A DNA stretch of 64,000 nt from Pycnococcus provasolii (GCA_938743325.2 OW568897.1:310001-374000); one strand, 5' to 3'; numbered from the stretch's first letter, positions 27,295 through 37,863 are shown. Notes: generated by a model from the sequence alone, not told the origin. Program-made: numbers and translations.

Positions 27295-29796
27295 ATGCCG
27301 CCTTCCATGCCGGGTTCGACTTCCATGCCTGGTGCTGGCTCGAAAAGGAAAAAAGGGAAAGGTGGCAAAGGATCCAAAGGCTCGCACTCGTCTTTGAAGA
27401 AGAAAGATATGCGTTCCTCTTTATCCAAAAAGAAAGAGCCGCCTATGCCCTCTGACTTGCCTGGGTATGACTCCGCCAACTCGGACTCAGAGGATAATAA
27501 TCTGTCTGACTCTGACGTCGAATTTGTCACGCAGAATGCTTCTCGGTTGGGATTTCTTACACCTTACGGTTCAAAACATGGTAACTCGGATGACTCGGCG
27601 GCGTCACCCCTCAAGGAAAAGGAGGGAATCAAAGCCTCGAAGCTTCGGGAATCCGAGTATGTCGAGAGAGTCATGCAGAGAAGAGAACTTGAGCGACTGC
27701 GTGAACAGAGAGAACAGCAAATGCTTGAGCAGTCGGCACTCGCGTCGCCCCTGCCCGTGAAAACACCCACCGGACAGGTGCTCGCCGCGACACCCGCAAC
27801 GCACGACGCAAGTGACGCAAACGCCGCGACGCCACTCTCACTCACCAAGGCACAACGACGCACGTTGCAAAAACAAGAGAAGCGGAAGGCGAAGGAGTCG
27901 GCTGCCGCCGCCGCCGCTGCTGCTCCTGCCGCCTCAGAAGACGAAGAAGACGGCACTACCAATGCCGCAACCACCACCACCACTACGCCACCGCCATCAG
28001 ACGAAATGCACGATCGTCTCGCCATTCTCGACTCTCTCACCTCTCGGCAAGAACGCCTCGACGAAGCCAAACAGTCCATCGCGCTCCTCTCAACCCGTCT
28101 CGTCGCGTCGCCTCAAGACCACGTCGCCTCACTCTCACTTCTCATCAACCTTCTCTCCGACTCTGACGCCACGGTCGCATCCATTGCCATGCTTTCCCTC
28201 TTCAGCATTTTCGTCGACATCGTTCCTGGCTACCGCATCACCACCAACTCCACACTCAACGAGCCAGCCATGACTGCTGGTGGGAAGGGAAACAAGAAGG
28301 TCAGCCGCGAGGTGGCCGACCTACGATCCTACGAGTCCAAACTCCTCGCACACTACACGTCCTACGTAAATGCCCTGATTGCGTGCTCCAAGTCGTGCCC
28401 TTCCTCCAACCTAAATCCACCAAAACGAATCAAAACCGCAACACATTGCCTGTGCAGCCTCATACAGCGCATTCCGCACTTCAACTTGTCGAGCGCCATT
28501 CTGCGCACGATTGTGCCTCTCATGTGCGCGGCGTCCGAGGACTTGCACAAGCCGTGCTGCCAGGCTGTGCAGACATCCCTCTCACTCGCTGCAGATCCAA
28601 GTGGCTTGCTACAAAAAGAGTGTGGGGATCTTGTTGCGAATCTCGTCCTCAAGCGTGCATGTCGTGTGCCAGAGCGCGTCATCGACAGCCTGGTGACGGC
28701 GCAGTTCGACTCCAACATCATCTACGCCGCGCCGAGCGACGGTGCGTCGCGAGCCAAGGGTGGTGGCAAAAAACGAGGCGGAGCAAAGCGCAAGCGTGAC
28801 GAGGTGGACGATGCCTTTGCGGAGGCGGAGGCGACCACCAGCACGGTCGCTCGACGACGTGCGCAGAGCCTTCTGCTTCGGTCTCTTGCAGATGCACTGC
28901 TACGTGTGCTGCGCGCAGCGGAACTGCTCGTCGCGAACAACGACGACTTAGATGTGGATGAAAGGATGCTTGCGGCAATTCCCGTGCAATCAGCACTGCG
29001 AGGCATTGCGCGCATCGGACACCTCCTTGACGTCGCCGTTGTGTCCGCCGCCATGGCAGCGCTCGGACGTATCGCATCGGCGGGCATCGACGACGACGAC
29101 GACGACGACGCATTCTCACCCTCCTTAAAAACAAGGAACACGTGGCCTCTGAGCGTGCGCGTCGCCGCCGTGCAGGCTTCGTGCAATCTCCTTCGTGCCA
29201 ACGGAGGTGCGTTGGCTGCTGAGGGAGCCTCGACGGATTACGAAGCGCTGTTCACAGCGCTGTACCACATTCTTAGCCAGGTGGATGGAAATACCGACCC
29301 GTCACTTTCGAATTACGAGTCGCTCGTGCAATGCTCGCAGGCTCTCCTTCTGGAGACGGGACCGCGCATCGTGGGCGAGGCTCGCGCGGCAGCTTTCGTC
29401 AAACGGCTCCTTCGTGCAGCCGCGTCGACGTCCGCGTCCGAGGTGGGCGCCGCATTAGGGCTGATGACGGTGGCGCGCTCTCTCCTGCACGCGCACGTGC
29501 GCGCACGCGCGCTGCTGGACGGCGATGCTCCCGTGCAGAGCGGTCGCTTCAACGAGAATGCGACGCGCCCTGATGCGGCAAACGCGCTCGCGGGTACGCT
29601 TTGGGAAGTCGAGGCGCTGAGAAAGCACGTGCACCCGCTCGTGCGCGACTTGGCTGATTTGATTGTTCAGCCGCTGGATTCGGATTCTTCCCGCGGCTCT
29701 TCGGCTCGTCTCGCCCGCCTCGGCGGTCCCGGCGTGCGCCCTGAGAAGATGTGCCGAAAGTTCCCCGACATCGGGTGGACAGGAGAAGAAGACTAA
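27295..29796 (+). CDS. NOC3: Nucleolar complex protein 3 (NOC3)
   Basis: Nucleolar factor in 60S pre-ribosome maturation and transport (NOC2-NOC3 complex), also linked to replication licensing in yeast. 833 residues. N-terminus is Lys/Ser-rich with KRKKGKGGKGSKGS; an acidic stretch follows; then VERVMQRRELERLREQREQ coiled coil. The NOC3 domain has LSLFSIFVDIVPGYRI (family: VDIxPGYRI), DLRSYESKLLAHYTSYVNAL, ATHCLCSLIQRIPHFN and LHKPCCQAVQTSL. A helical-repeat region with an Asp run (about 610) continues to the C-terminus. The ATG at 27295 is the first in frame with a good context; the open frame upstream has no ATG. It is intronless. Confidence 0.88.
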   Translation: MPPSMPGSTSMPGAGSKRKKGKGGKGSKGSHSSLKKKDMRSSLSKKKEPPMPSDLPGYDSANSDSEDNNLSDSDVEFVTQNASRLGFLTPYGSKHGNSDDSAASPLKEKEGIKASKLRESEYVERVMQRRELERLREQREQQMLEQSALASPLPVKTPTGQVLAATPATHDASDANAATPLSLTKAQRRTLQKQEKRKAKESAAAAAAAAPAASEDEEDGTTNAATTTTTTPPPSDEMHDRLAILDSLTSRQERLDEAKQSIALLSTRLVASPQDHVASLSLLINLLSDSDATVASIAMLSLFSIFVDIVPGYRITTNSTLNEPAMTAGGKGNKKVSREVADLRSYESKLLAHYTSYVNALIACSKSCPSSNLNPPKRIKTATHCLCSLIQRIPHFNLSSAILRTIVPLMCAASEDLHKPCCQAVQTSLSLAADPSGLLQKECGDLVANLVLKRACRVPERVIDSLVTAQFDSNIIYAAPSDGASRAKGGGKKRGGAKRKRDEVDDAFAEAEATTSTVARRRAQSLLLRSLADALLRVLRAAELLVANNDDLDVDERMLAAIPVQSALRGIARIGHLLDVAVVSAAMAALGRIASAGIDDDDDDDAFSPSLKTRNTWPLSVRVAAVQASCNLLRANGGALAAEGASTDYEALFTALYHILSQVDGNTDPSLSNYESLVQCSQALLLETGPRIVGEARAAAFVKRLLRAAASTSASEVGAALGLMTVARSLLHAHVRARALLDGDAPVQSGRFNENATRPDAANALAGTLWEVEALRKHVHPLVRDLADLIVQPLDSDSSRGSSARLARLGGPGVRPEKMCRKFPDIGWTGEED

Positions 29797-30177
29797 GATA
29801 GAGGTAACTACAGTACGATAGTTATAGTTGTACAGTAACATAAAGGCTTGAAGCATGCATGTATGTGACTTATCTCAATGTAAGGTAGATATTTTGCGGT
29901 TAGTTGCAACGCAGTTGGGGTTTCCAATTAATTGTTTGCGAGTCCTTTGAGACTTGAGAGTCGGGGGAGTGAATGATTTATTATTCGGGGTTGGTCCAGC
30001 TCAGCGTATCTTATCAGTTATCTTTTTGACTTTTTTTCCCTTTTCGGAGGCTCACAAGTGAGTGAAAAGCCTCCTTGAGCTGCTGTGCGTGCTGTGCGTT
30101 GTGTGCTCTGTGCTGTGCTCGGTGTGTGCTTTCGGTGTCTTGGCCGTGCGTTGTGCACCGTCTCTTCGTAGCTCGGC
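29797..30177. other. Spacer between NOC3 and PLGG1
   Basis: Tandem-gene spacer of 381 bp with no coding frame and no TTAGGG array. The last 110 bp are rich in TGCTGTGCGT-type repeats that probably belong to the PLGG1 leader. Confidence 0.5.
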
Positions 30178-32007
30178 ATGGTGTTGGCTGTGACACGTGC
30201 TCTGCCTGGTCGTCTGGTTGCATCCAATCTGGTCTGGTCGTCTTGTCTGTCTCATAGATTGTCGTCCTCTCTGGTCTCTGCTGCTCTCTCTGGAGGCGTC
30301 TCTGGTGTTCGTGTTGGTCCTCCTTCGTGTTGGAAACCTGTGGTTGATTCGGCTCGGTGTCGTTGGGTCTCACCGGCTTTTCGGCGGCAGTCGGCGTCAG
30401 CATCGGCATCAGCATCGGCATCGGCATCGGCATCGGTCGTCAAGCGTATGGGAGGAGCGATGCCTTGTCGTGATGGGAATACGGGTCGTGAACGATTCGT
30501 CGCGTTGTTCACGAAAGGGAACCAACGCGCAGGCAGTAGCAGTGGTAGGTCGTTCGCGTCGTCTGCACATTCCAGTAAGCCGACGACGCAACAGCACTCC
30601 GGGGGTAATGCGACACCGCCAACCAACCACATCACAAACGGCATCCAACTCTCACTAGGCGTCGCGGCGTTCCTTGCGGCAGACTCGTCTCTTAAAGCCG
30701 CGTGCAAACACTTTGAAGTCACATTCCCAAGCCCACTCGTTGGCATGTTCGGAATCTTCACGGGACTCGCCACGCTGTCCGCCGTCGGCGCCGAACCAGC
30801 CAGCGCCGCGATTGTCGCCGCGTGCAAACCAGCACTGAGCTGGATACAGAGATACCTGCCACTGTTCTTCGTACCAGCGCTCGTCGTACTTCCCATCGCC
30901 GCGCAGGCTATTGCGCCGGAGGACCTCGCAAAGGTTGCGGGAATCGTTCTCGTCGGAATGCCGTTCTCGCTCTACGTCACCGCAGGCCTCGTCGCAGGAA
31001 TACGCGCGGTGACAAATGTATCCGTACTGCCCGTGCCTGCCGTCCCTCCACTCCCTCCCTTCACGGCGATGCACGGCGCCGTCACACTTGGTTTTACACT
31101 CGCGGGACTCGCATGCGCCATGGCGAATGACGCGCAGCTATCCAATGTGGCTGATTCCCTACGTTCTTCTCTTGGCATGCTCGGCATCAGTGCGACACCG
31201 GACAGCGTGCGCCACATCGGGAAGTCGCTTTTTCTTCTTGGAACAACCGTCGGTGGCCTGCTCGTGGGAAGCGGCGTGTGCCCGTCAGCGCTGAGGCGGA
31301 TACTTCCGCATCCTGTTTTGGTCACGGCGCTCGCGGCGAATGCTGGCTGTGCATTTCTCGGTGCCATGACTGGTGATGGGTACTGGCCGACACTTTCAAG
31401 CTACCTCACTAAGGGCAAGGATGGCGCGCCTCTTGGTCCAGGCGACGTTCTCATGGGCTTTCTGGGATGCGTCGTTCTGTCCTTCGGTTTTCACATTTAT
31501 GGCCAGCGTGCACTTCTCTTCCGCCACGCGGCTGAGGTTCTTGGATGCGCCGCAGGATCAGCGCTCATCAGCCTACTTGCGACATGCGCCGCAGGACGTG
31601 CCGTTGGACTGCCGCCCGACGTATCTCTGGCCATCGCACCACGCGCGGTGACTGTCGCGTTAGCGATGCCCATCGCCGAGCAGATTGGCGCTCCCGTGGA
31701 CCTGATTCCCGTGTGCGCCACCGCCGTTGTTCTCACAGGCTTGCTCGGTGCTGCAAGTGTGCAACGTTTGCTCGATTTGGGTCGCATCGTGGATCCCGTG
31801 ACGCGCGGCCTGTCGACGGCGGGCAGCTGCCACGGTCTTGGCACCGCGGCATTGGCGGCGAAGGAGCCTAACGCGCTTCCTTTCTGTGCGCTTGCTTACG
31901 GCTTGATTGGCGTTGCCGCATCGTGCTGGGCGGCCGTTCCGCAGGTGCAGGCTGCGCTCCAGATGTTAGCAGGTAAAGAAGCGCCTGCAACAACAACAAG
32001 CCGCTAA
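30178..32007 (+). CDS. PLGG1: Plastidal glycolate/glycerate translocator (LrgA-LrgB fusion)
   Basis: Inner-envelope transporter that exchanges glycolate and glycerate in photorespiration. 609 residues. Transit peptide of about 140 residues, Ser/Arg-rich, with a GCATCG-repeat-encoded Ser-Ala run. LrgA/CidA-like part (about 160-280): LGVAAFLAADSSLKAAC, FPSPLVGMFGIFTGLA, YLPLFFVPALVVLP. LrgB part (about 300-600): GATLGFTLAG-like helices, FSFGFHIYGQRALLF-type segment (reads VLSFGFHIYGQRALL), DVSLAIAPRAVTVALAMPIAE and the conserved TRGLSTAGSCHGLGTAALA (GLxxGxxSHGxGTA in bacteria). The fused order is typical of plant and algal PLGG1. It is intronless. Confidence 0.92.
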   Translation: MVLAVTRALPGRLVASNLVWSSCLSHRLSSSLVSAALSGGVSGVRVGPPSCWKPVVDSARCRWVSPAFRRQSASASASASASASASVVKRMGGAMPCRDGNTGRERFVALFTKGNQRAGSSSGRSFASSAHSSKPTTQQHSGGNATPPTNHITNGIQLSLGVAAFLAADSSLKAACKHFEVTFPSPLVGMFGIFTGLATLSAVGAEPASAAIVAACKPALSWIQRYLPLFFVPALVVLPIAAQAIAPEDLAKVAGIVLVGMPFSLYVTAGLVAGIRAVTNVSVLPVPAVPPLPPFTAMHGAVTLGFTLAGLACAMANDAQLSNVADSLRSSLGMLGISATPDSVRHIGKSLFLLGTTVGGLLVGSGVCPSALRRILPHPVLVTALAANAGCAFLGAMTGDGYWPTLSSYLTKGKDGAPLGPGDVLMGFLGCVVLSFGFHIYGQRALLFRHAAEVLGCAAGSALISLLATCAAGRAVGLPPDVSLAIAPRAVTVALAMPIAEQIGAPVDLIPVCATAVVLTGLLGAASVQRLLDLGRIVDPVTRGLSTAGSCHGLGTAALAAKEPNALPFCALAYGLIGVAASCWAAVPQVQAALQMLAGKEAPATTTSR

Positions 32008-32497
32008 CTAAGATTGCTCGCTCATTCAGTAATTGAACGTAACTTTACTTTTTTTGTCCTTGGAAGCTTCCCATAATGATAAAGTGGTGATTTAAATATG
32101 TAGTAGTACTTAGTAGTCACGGACTCATATTACCTAGGTCGCCCTGGCTCACCAGGTGCTATATGATGTGTATGTACCTATATTATTATGGACGCCTTGC
32201 ACGGCGTGACGACACTGTCTAGACTATGCACGCACATATATGGCGTGACACGTTCCAAGTGGCCAAGCAAGTGTGACAACAGGGCTGCTACTTGCTAGGG
32301 AGGGAGGGAGGGCGAAAGGTTAGGGCAAGCAAGGGCCAGGGCCAGGGTTAGGGTTAGGGTTAGGGTTACGCCCCCCCCCTTGACCAGTACATCTCCGGTA
32401 TTCTCAATCTTCCCCCTCTTTTGTCGCGCGCGAACTGTGCTCACTGTGCGCCTGCGCTCTGCTCTGCTCTGCGCGCGATAGCCTGCCAGAGCCAGCC
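32008..32497. other. Spacer with TTAGGG array
   Basis: No gene seen. The left part is AT-rich with many TAGTA and TATATG motifs. A near-perfect TTAGGG array lies at 32347-32369, 130 bp before the next start. Confidence 0.5.
32347..32369 (+). repeat. TTAGGG array (about 4 units)
   Basis: Four consecutive GTTAGG units ending TTACG and followed by a C run. About 130 bp upstream of the ATG at 32498. Confidence 0.9.
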
Positions 32498-33231
32498 ATG
32501 GAGTTTGCGGACTTTAGTGCGGCTGCGGCGGCCGCCACAGCTCCGTCAACGAAGTTCGGACCTTGCCTTCGTCTCCCGTACGTTTCTTGTTTTTTGGTTT
32601 AATTTGGTTTGGTTGGGTGTGGGTGTGGGTGTTCGGTTTTTAGCAAGTTTCGTTCCTTGCAAGCTTGCTCGTTGTGATTTCGCTGGACTCACTCCACCCA
32701 CGCATCCCGTTTTCCTTTTAATACAATTCACACAACTTCATCATGCCAATCACCCTTCACGGGAATAGGAGGTCCCCGCTGGAGCTTGCGCCGCTGCTGG
32801 GAAACGGACAGGAGGGTATGGTGCCGTTCCCGCCGAAGTTGGCTGTGCCGAAGACGAAACCGGCCGCCGCGGCACCGGCGCCGGCGAGCGCAGCCGGCAC
32901 ATCCACCGCCATGCCGTGGAAGGGAGTGGAGAAGAAGTCGAAGCTGCACCCACCTCCTCCTCCCGCACCCGTTGGAAAAGGCCGGGCGGGTGCGCCGCCT
33001 CCACCTCCTCCCGTGAAGCGCGGCCGCGTGAGCAAGGCCGAAGCAAGTGCAACTGGGAAAAAGCCGTGGGTTCGCGTCGACGAGAGCAAGCTGACACCCG
33101 AGCAGATGTTGCGCTTGGAGGCGCGCCGCGAGCGCGAGCGCGAACGTCAGCGTTTGAAGAAGAGAAGGCGGAAGGAGAAGCTGCTAGCGCTCGCGGCTGC
33201 TCAAGGTGCGGGTTTGCCGCCGCCTTTCTGA
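32498..33231 (+). CDS. Small Pro/Ala- and Arg/Lys-rich protein, two exons, unknown
   Basis: Exon 1 is 32498-32577 (MEFADFSAAAAAAT..., ends CGTCTCCC|GTACGT) and exon 2 is 32769-33231 (acceptor GGGAATAG|G). The 191-nt intron is rich in TTTGG. Joined, it gives 180 residues: an Ala-rich start, KFGPCLRLPRSPLELAPLL across the junction, low-complexity Pro/Ala segments with PPPPPAP and PPPPPPV, then KPWVRVDESKLTPEQMLRLE and a very basic helix (ERERQRLKKRRRKEK) that looks like a nuclear localisation or RNA-binding tail. A second acceptor three bases downstream (NAGNAG) would drop one residue. I do not recognise the family. Confidence 0.6.
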
Positions 33232-34676
33232 CCGCATACTATTCATTGAATTTATCGTACCCTCTGTTTACACGAATACTTTGTAATAACGAATATCTTG
33301 GCGATTTTTTTTGGTACGCTTTGTGAACTGTGCGTGCGTGAACGAGCCCGACGAAACTTCCCTTATTCAAAATTCCAAACTCGAACGGTCCATGCGAAAC
33401 TCCCTAAGTCCTGTGGCCATAATATTTATGGATAACAAATTTACATAAAGTGTGTACTGCCCGAGTGTCACACACGTCACACGCGTACACGCATACGCGC
33501 GTGCGCCAAGTGTGGGTAGGAGTTTGCGCGCGTCCTTAAGGGTACAGAACGTGACCTAGCAAGGCAACTATGTAACCCCTAACAACTGCCCTATCGTAAC
33601 CCTAGTTCCTAACCCTAGTCTATGGATAGTTCCTCCGTATCCTCAGGACTCGTTTCCCCTGACCAGTGCCCAGTGCCCACCGATGTCCTACCATAAAGGT
33701 TTTAGGGATACGCACGCCGATCTCGTCGGATCCGATCGTCCCCCCAGGCCCCACGCATGGTGGTGGATCCTCGGGATTCGGGAACGAACGGCACGTTTGC
33801 GCCTTTCCATATCGATCTTGGTAGAAGATCTGCAAAAGAAAAAAGTCTGTGAGCCTCCCTTTCGAGCGTTCCCGAGCCTCACCGCTCACGTGAGGTTGGC
33901 TGGCCACCTACGATAGGGCTGGTCAAGGGCTCAAGGCTCGTCCCACCACCTATGAGGCTATGAGTAGGTGGGACCCACACACACGTCACGGGACTTGCCG
34001 CCGATGTGGCTTAATTATTAGACTATCATTACGCCTGGCAAGTTGCAAGTGTCAACCCAAAGCTGCACCCACGTCATAAACCCCAAAACCAACCAACTGG
34101 GGATAGATAGGACAAAAGGGTCTCACCAACCGAAAAACCGTATCCCGAACCAAAATCCGTATCCACAGCCAGGCTTTCTAGTTCGGGTTTTCCCCCAAAA
34201 AGGATTTGATTTGGTCGATCGATTTGGTCGGTGGACTCAGTTTTCGTTTATTTTCGGGGTTTTCCCCAAAAAACGTCTTGATTTGGTCGATCGATTTGGT
34301 CGACATTTATTTTTATTAGTTTTCACCCAACCGAATATCCGCCCTGCTGCCCCTATCCGCCATTCCCCCTATTACAGTATTCATTCTCCGTGGCGCATCG
34401 CATCGCATCGTATAATTCAGGCGGCCTGCTTCGTGCTTCGTGCTTGTTTGTTTGCTCTCGTCGACTTGACTTGACTTGACTTCACTTCACTTCACTTCGC
34501 TGCCTTTTTTTCATTAGTCGTGGATTGGTTAGGGTAGGTTATCTCGTGAACTTCTGCTGGCGTCTCGTGGATATCTCACTTCTGGCGTCTCGTGGATATC
34601 TCACAGCCACGCACGCATATCACAGATATCCTTGCCCCTGTGCTCAGGTGTCGCTCCTGCTCTTGTGCCGGTATAG
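33232..34676. other. 1.4-kb gene-free interval upstream of the histidine kinase
   Basis: No coding region supported. It contains CCCTAA units at 33594-33620, an alternating CACACGTCACACGCG stretch about 33470-33510, a 72-bp-period direct duplication (34181-34302), and short tandem ACTTGACTTGACTTCACTTC repeats (about 34464-34500, written here in part). The right end should hold the kinase promoter and leader. Confidence 0.5.
34181..34302 (+). repeat. Two-copy direct repeat, period about 72 bp
   Basis: Each copy has a TTCGGG-TTTTCCCC-AAAAA block followed by TGATTTGGTCGATCG and ATTTGGTCG. Copy ends are 34230 and 34302. The inner TTGGTCGATCGATTTGG part is itself a direct/inverted motif. Confidence 0.75.
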
Positions 34677-37600
34677 ATGGCGCCACCTGTGTCCTCTTCC
34701 TCTTCATCTTCGGTGGCACCAGTGCCACCCTCCAGGGCTTCCACCCAAGAGAAGAAAGGTGCTGGTGCTTCTCGTTCTGGTGGTGGTGGTGGTGGTGGTG
34801 GTTCTTTTTTAAGACACTTTTGCTTGTGTGGCGTGTCCAGCGCACGTGATGGTGATTCTCACGGTGGTGATCGTGACCACAACAATGACGCAGCAGCGGC
34901 GGCAAAGTCGCGCGCTCATAACCACGTAACTGGTGGTGGTGGTGGTGGTGGTGGTGGTGGTGGGGAAGTCGCAGCTCGAAGACGAAGCTCGGCATTCGAG
35001 TCGACATCCGTATCCACGTCCCGCTCTCCTCCTCACTCTCCTCCTGCTGAAAGCAAAACAAACAACAAGGCAGATGCAGGCATGTCTTGGTCTTCGGACG
35101 GTCTTCACCGCGAAGTTCAGGAGGTTGCTCAGCGTGAACCAGATCTTCGCCAACTCAAGCGAGAGGACATCGAAGACTGGCTGAAAGAAAGCGAGAAAAA
35201 CTCGAGGAACCAAAGCCGAAGTAGCCTACACAACAGCGACAACGACAACACGTCGTCGAAGACTAGCGAAGGCAAGTCTTCGCTAGACGAGGCGAACCTC
35301 ACGAAAGTCATGGACATGTGCACGCGAAACGTCGTCAGGCCGAACGACGCCAACAACGGCATGTTCGATGGAGCACTGCGGTGCAGCTCAGCCGCAAGGA
35401 CGGGTGAACAGGGAGACGACGTCGGGACAGTCGAGCAGGACGAAAGGGTTGTGAGCACGCTGTCGCTCTCCATGAAAGAGAAACAGCTCAAACCGAGATA
35501 CGAAGAAATGACGGATAAACACGTCACGCAGAACGGTTTCACAAATTCCGCGCACGACGAAAGTACTGGTGAATATACCGGTCTCCGCGAAAAGCCAAGT
35601 GATGACCCTGCGCGCCTCGACGTACTTCGCTCGCTTAACCTGCTTGACCAAAACAACCGCGAGGCGCGCTTCAACGCGTACACCTCCCTGGCGCAACGAA
35701 TCTTCAACACAGACATGTGCTTCATCAGTCTTGTCGACGAGAACAGGCAGTGGTTTCTCTCCAACCAAGGTTTGCCCGGTGTGGATGAAACGGCGCGCAA
35801 CATCTCGTTCTGCGGCTGGACACTGCTTTCGAGGGAACCCACCACGCTCGTCGTGCGCGACGCCACCAAAGACCCTCGCTTCAAGAATAACCCGCTCGTA
35901 ACGGACTCGCCTCACATACGATCCTACTGTGGAACGCCGATTGTCATCGACTCTACGGGAGTGCCAGGAATGACAGGCTCGTTTCGCATTGGCACTCTGT
36001 GTATCATTGATCGCACGCCTAGGAATATATCCGATGAGCACAGGCGCGTGCTTGAGATCATCGCCGAGATGGTCGCCGAGGAGGTGGGTTCGTGCGTGCG
36101 CGACAGGAAATTGCGAAAGGAACTTGAGAACGCGCTAGAAAGGGCACAGGATGGCTCGAAGGCAAAGGAGCGATTCGTCGCGACGATGAGTCACGAGCTG
36201 CGCACGCCTCTCAACGCCGTTGTGAACGCATCTGAGCTGTTGCAGCAGCACATGCACAGTCGCACCAAGAGCGGGGAATCTTCTCGGCGTCTCCTCAAGC
36301 GGCGCAAAGCACCGTCGTCATCGGAAGGCAACGACGAGGATGACGCAGCAGAGACGCAGGACGATAAGTGCGAGGAGGAGGAGCTGCACGCCGTTCTTCA
36401 GACAGCATCCATGCAGATGATTGACCTCATCAACAACGTTCTAGATTTCTCAAAGTTCAATGAGAAATCCACCACCATTGAGCCATCCCCGATGAACGTG
36501 CGTGATGCAGCCCAGCAGGCTGTGAAAATTGCAGAAATGGCAGCCATTGGCCGACACGACTTCAACACCGAGTTCCACATGTCTGAGGACGTTCCGGCAT
36601 GCGTGCTCCTTGATGGGCACATAATCAGGCAGGTTCTCACGAACCTCTGCGCGAATGCGGTGAAATTCACGCCGAACGGGGGCAACGTGAGACTTTCAGT
36701 CAACATTGCCCCCCCCAGCTGGCGCGAGATTATGCAAGTGGAGGGACAGCCGCCGCCGGTGACTCACGGGATGTCCATGGAGGAGATTAGGTTGATAAAG
36801 CAATACACGAACGTTCAGCCTCTTGAGCTGATGTTCACCGTGTCGGACTCTGGCATTGGCGTGGAGAGGGAGAAGCGCCAGGACATCTTCAAGGTGTTCA
36901 CGCAGGCGGATGACAATGTGAATCGCGTCTTTGGCGGATCTGGCCTTGGACTTGCCATCTGCTCCAAGCTCGTAGAGTTTATGCACGGTGGAATCTGGGT
37001 GACCTCCTCTGGAAAAGACAAGGGGGCCCAGTTCAAATTTGTTGTCCGTGCGTACACAGCTGATGGATTGTTCTGCCCCCGCCCCGAGGACTACAGCGCC
37101 GTGTCAGAAGCTTCCTCAAGCAGAAGCCTCCTGGTGAACGCCGATGCGGTGACCACTGACGACGTCGCTAATCTAGATGTCAAGGAAATAGGATCGGAAG
37201 CAACGGATGCCGAGATTTTCGAATCGATGCGGGTGATGGTCGTGGACGACAACGCGACGAACCGTCTCGTGATGAAAAAGCAACTCCGTGGTCTGAAGAT
37301 GGACCAGGACCATGTGACGTTCGCCGACTCGGGCGTTGTCGCGCTCGAGAATCTTGTCAACAGCGAAGCGGAGGCGACCATGCCCGACGTGGTGCTTATG
37401 GACCTTCACATGCCTGTGATGGATGGCTACACCGCAACCGCTGCCATCAAGGGCGGTGCGAAGGGCGTGCAGAAATATTTACATATGGCAAGCCCGGAAA
37501 ACAGTGAGGAGATGATCACAAAGTATGGAAGTCTGGCTGAAAATGCAAAGACGGCCACTTCTAAGAAAACCCCGGCAATCATTGCGTTCACCGCAGACTG

Positions 37601-37721
37601 CTCGGCAGATTCCGACAAAATTCTGAACCAACTTGGAATCACCCACAAGCTTGTCAAGCCAGTTCGGCGAGATGAACTCATGATTACGCTTGCGAATGTA
37701 ATGCGTCGTCGGAAGGCGTGA
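34677..37721 (+). CDS. Hybrid histidine kinase: GAF, HisKA, HATPase, receiver
   Basis: 1014 residues, intronless, no membrane segment. N-terminal 300 residues are low-complexity (Ser, Gly runs, acidic/basic). GAF domain about 314-470 (VDENRQWFLSNQGLP, FCGWTLLSREP, SYCGTPIV, IGTLCIIDR). HisKA has the phospho-acceptor His506 in FVATMSHELRTPLN, followed by an acidic insert (about 545-575) between the two dimerisation helices. HATPase shows the N box (NLCANAVKFTPNG), DSGIGVE and GGSGLGLAIC. The receiver (about 851-1012) has VVDDN (Asp857/858), phospho-acceptor Asp909 in LMDLHMPVMDGY, and Lys in LVKPVRRDE. All catalytic residues are intact. It should be a cytosolic sensor starting a phosphorelay; the ligand of the GAF domain is unknown. 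Confidence 0.92.
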   Translation: MAPPVSSSSSSSVAPVPPSRASTQEKKGAGASRSGGGGGGGGSFLRHFCLCGVSSARDGDSHGGDRDHNNDAAAAAKSRAHNHVTGGGGGGGGGGGEVAARRRSSAFESTSVSTSRSPPHSPPAESKTNNKADAGMSWSSDGLHREVQEVAQREPDLRQLKREDIEDWLKESEKNSRNQSRSSLHNSDNDNTSSKTSEGKSSLDEANLTKVMDMCTRNVVRPNDANNGMFDGALRCSSAARTGEQGDDVGTVEQDERVVSTLSLSMKEKQLKPRYEEMTDKHVTQNGFTNSAHDESTGEYTGLREKPSDDPARLDVLRSLNLLDQNNREARFNAYTSLAQRIFNTDMCFISLVDENRQWFLSNQGLPGVDETARNISFCGWTLLSREPTTLVVRDATKDPRFKNNPLVTDSPHIRSYCGTPIVIDSTGVPGMTGSFRIGTLCIIDRTPRNISDEHRRVLEIIAEMVAEEVGSCVRDRKLRKELENALERAQDGSKAKERFVATMSHELRTPLNAVVNASELLQQHMHSRTKSGESSRRLLKRRKAPSSSEGNDEDDAAETQDDKCEEEELHAVLQTASMQMIDLINNVLDFSKFNEKSTTIEPSPMNVRDAAQQAVKIAEMAAIGRHDFNTEFHMSEDVPACVLLDGHIIRQVLTNLCANAVKFTPNGGNVRLSVNIAPPSWREIMQVEGQPPPVTHGMSMEEIRLIKQYTNVQPLELMFTVSDSGIGVEREKRQDIFKVFTQADDNVNRVFGGSGLGLAICSKLVEFMHGGIWVTSSGKDKGAQFKFVVRAYTADGLFCPRPEDYSAVSEASSSRSLLVNADAVTTDDVANLDVKEIGSEATDAEIFESMRVMVVDDNATNRLVMKKQLRGLKMDQDHVTFADSGVVALENLVNSEAEATMPDVVLMDLHMPVMDGYTATAAIKGGAKGVQKYLHMASPENSEEMITKYGSLAENAKTATSKKTPAIIAFTADCSADSDKILNQLGITHKLVKPVRRDELMITLANVMRRRKA

Positions 37722-37863
37722 AACATATGCGACCCCAACCTTTTATTTTTTTGGAGAGGATAAATCTGGAATACTTTCACCCTGTAATATAATTTAGAAA
37801 AAAAGTTTTGTTTTTGTTTTTCCGAACAAGGTGGTGGTTAGGAAAAAGGAAAAATGTTCGCCA

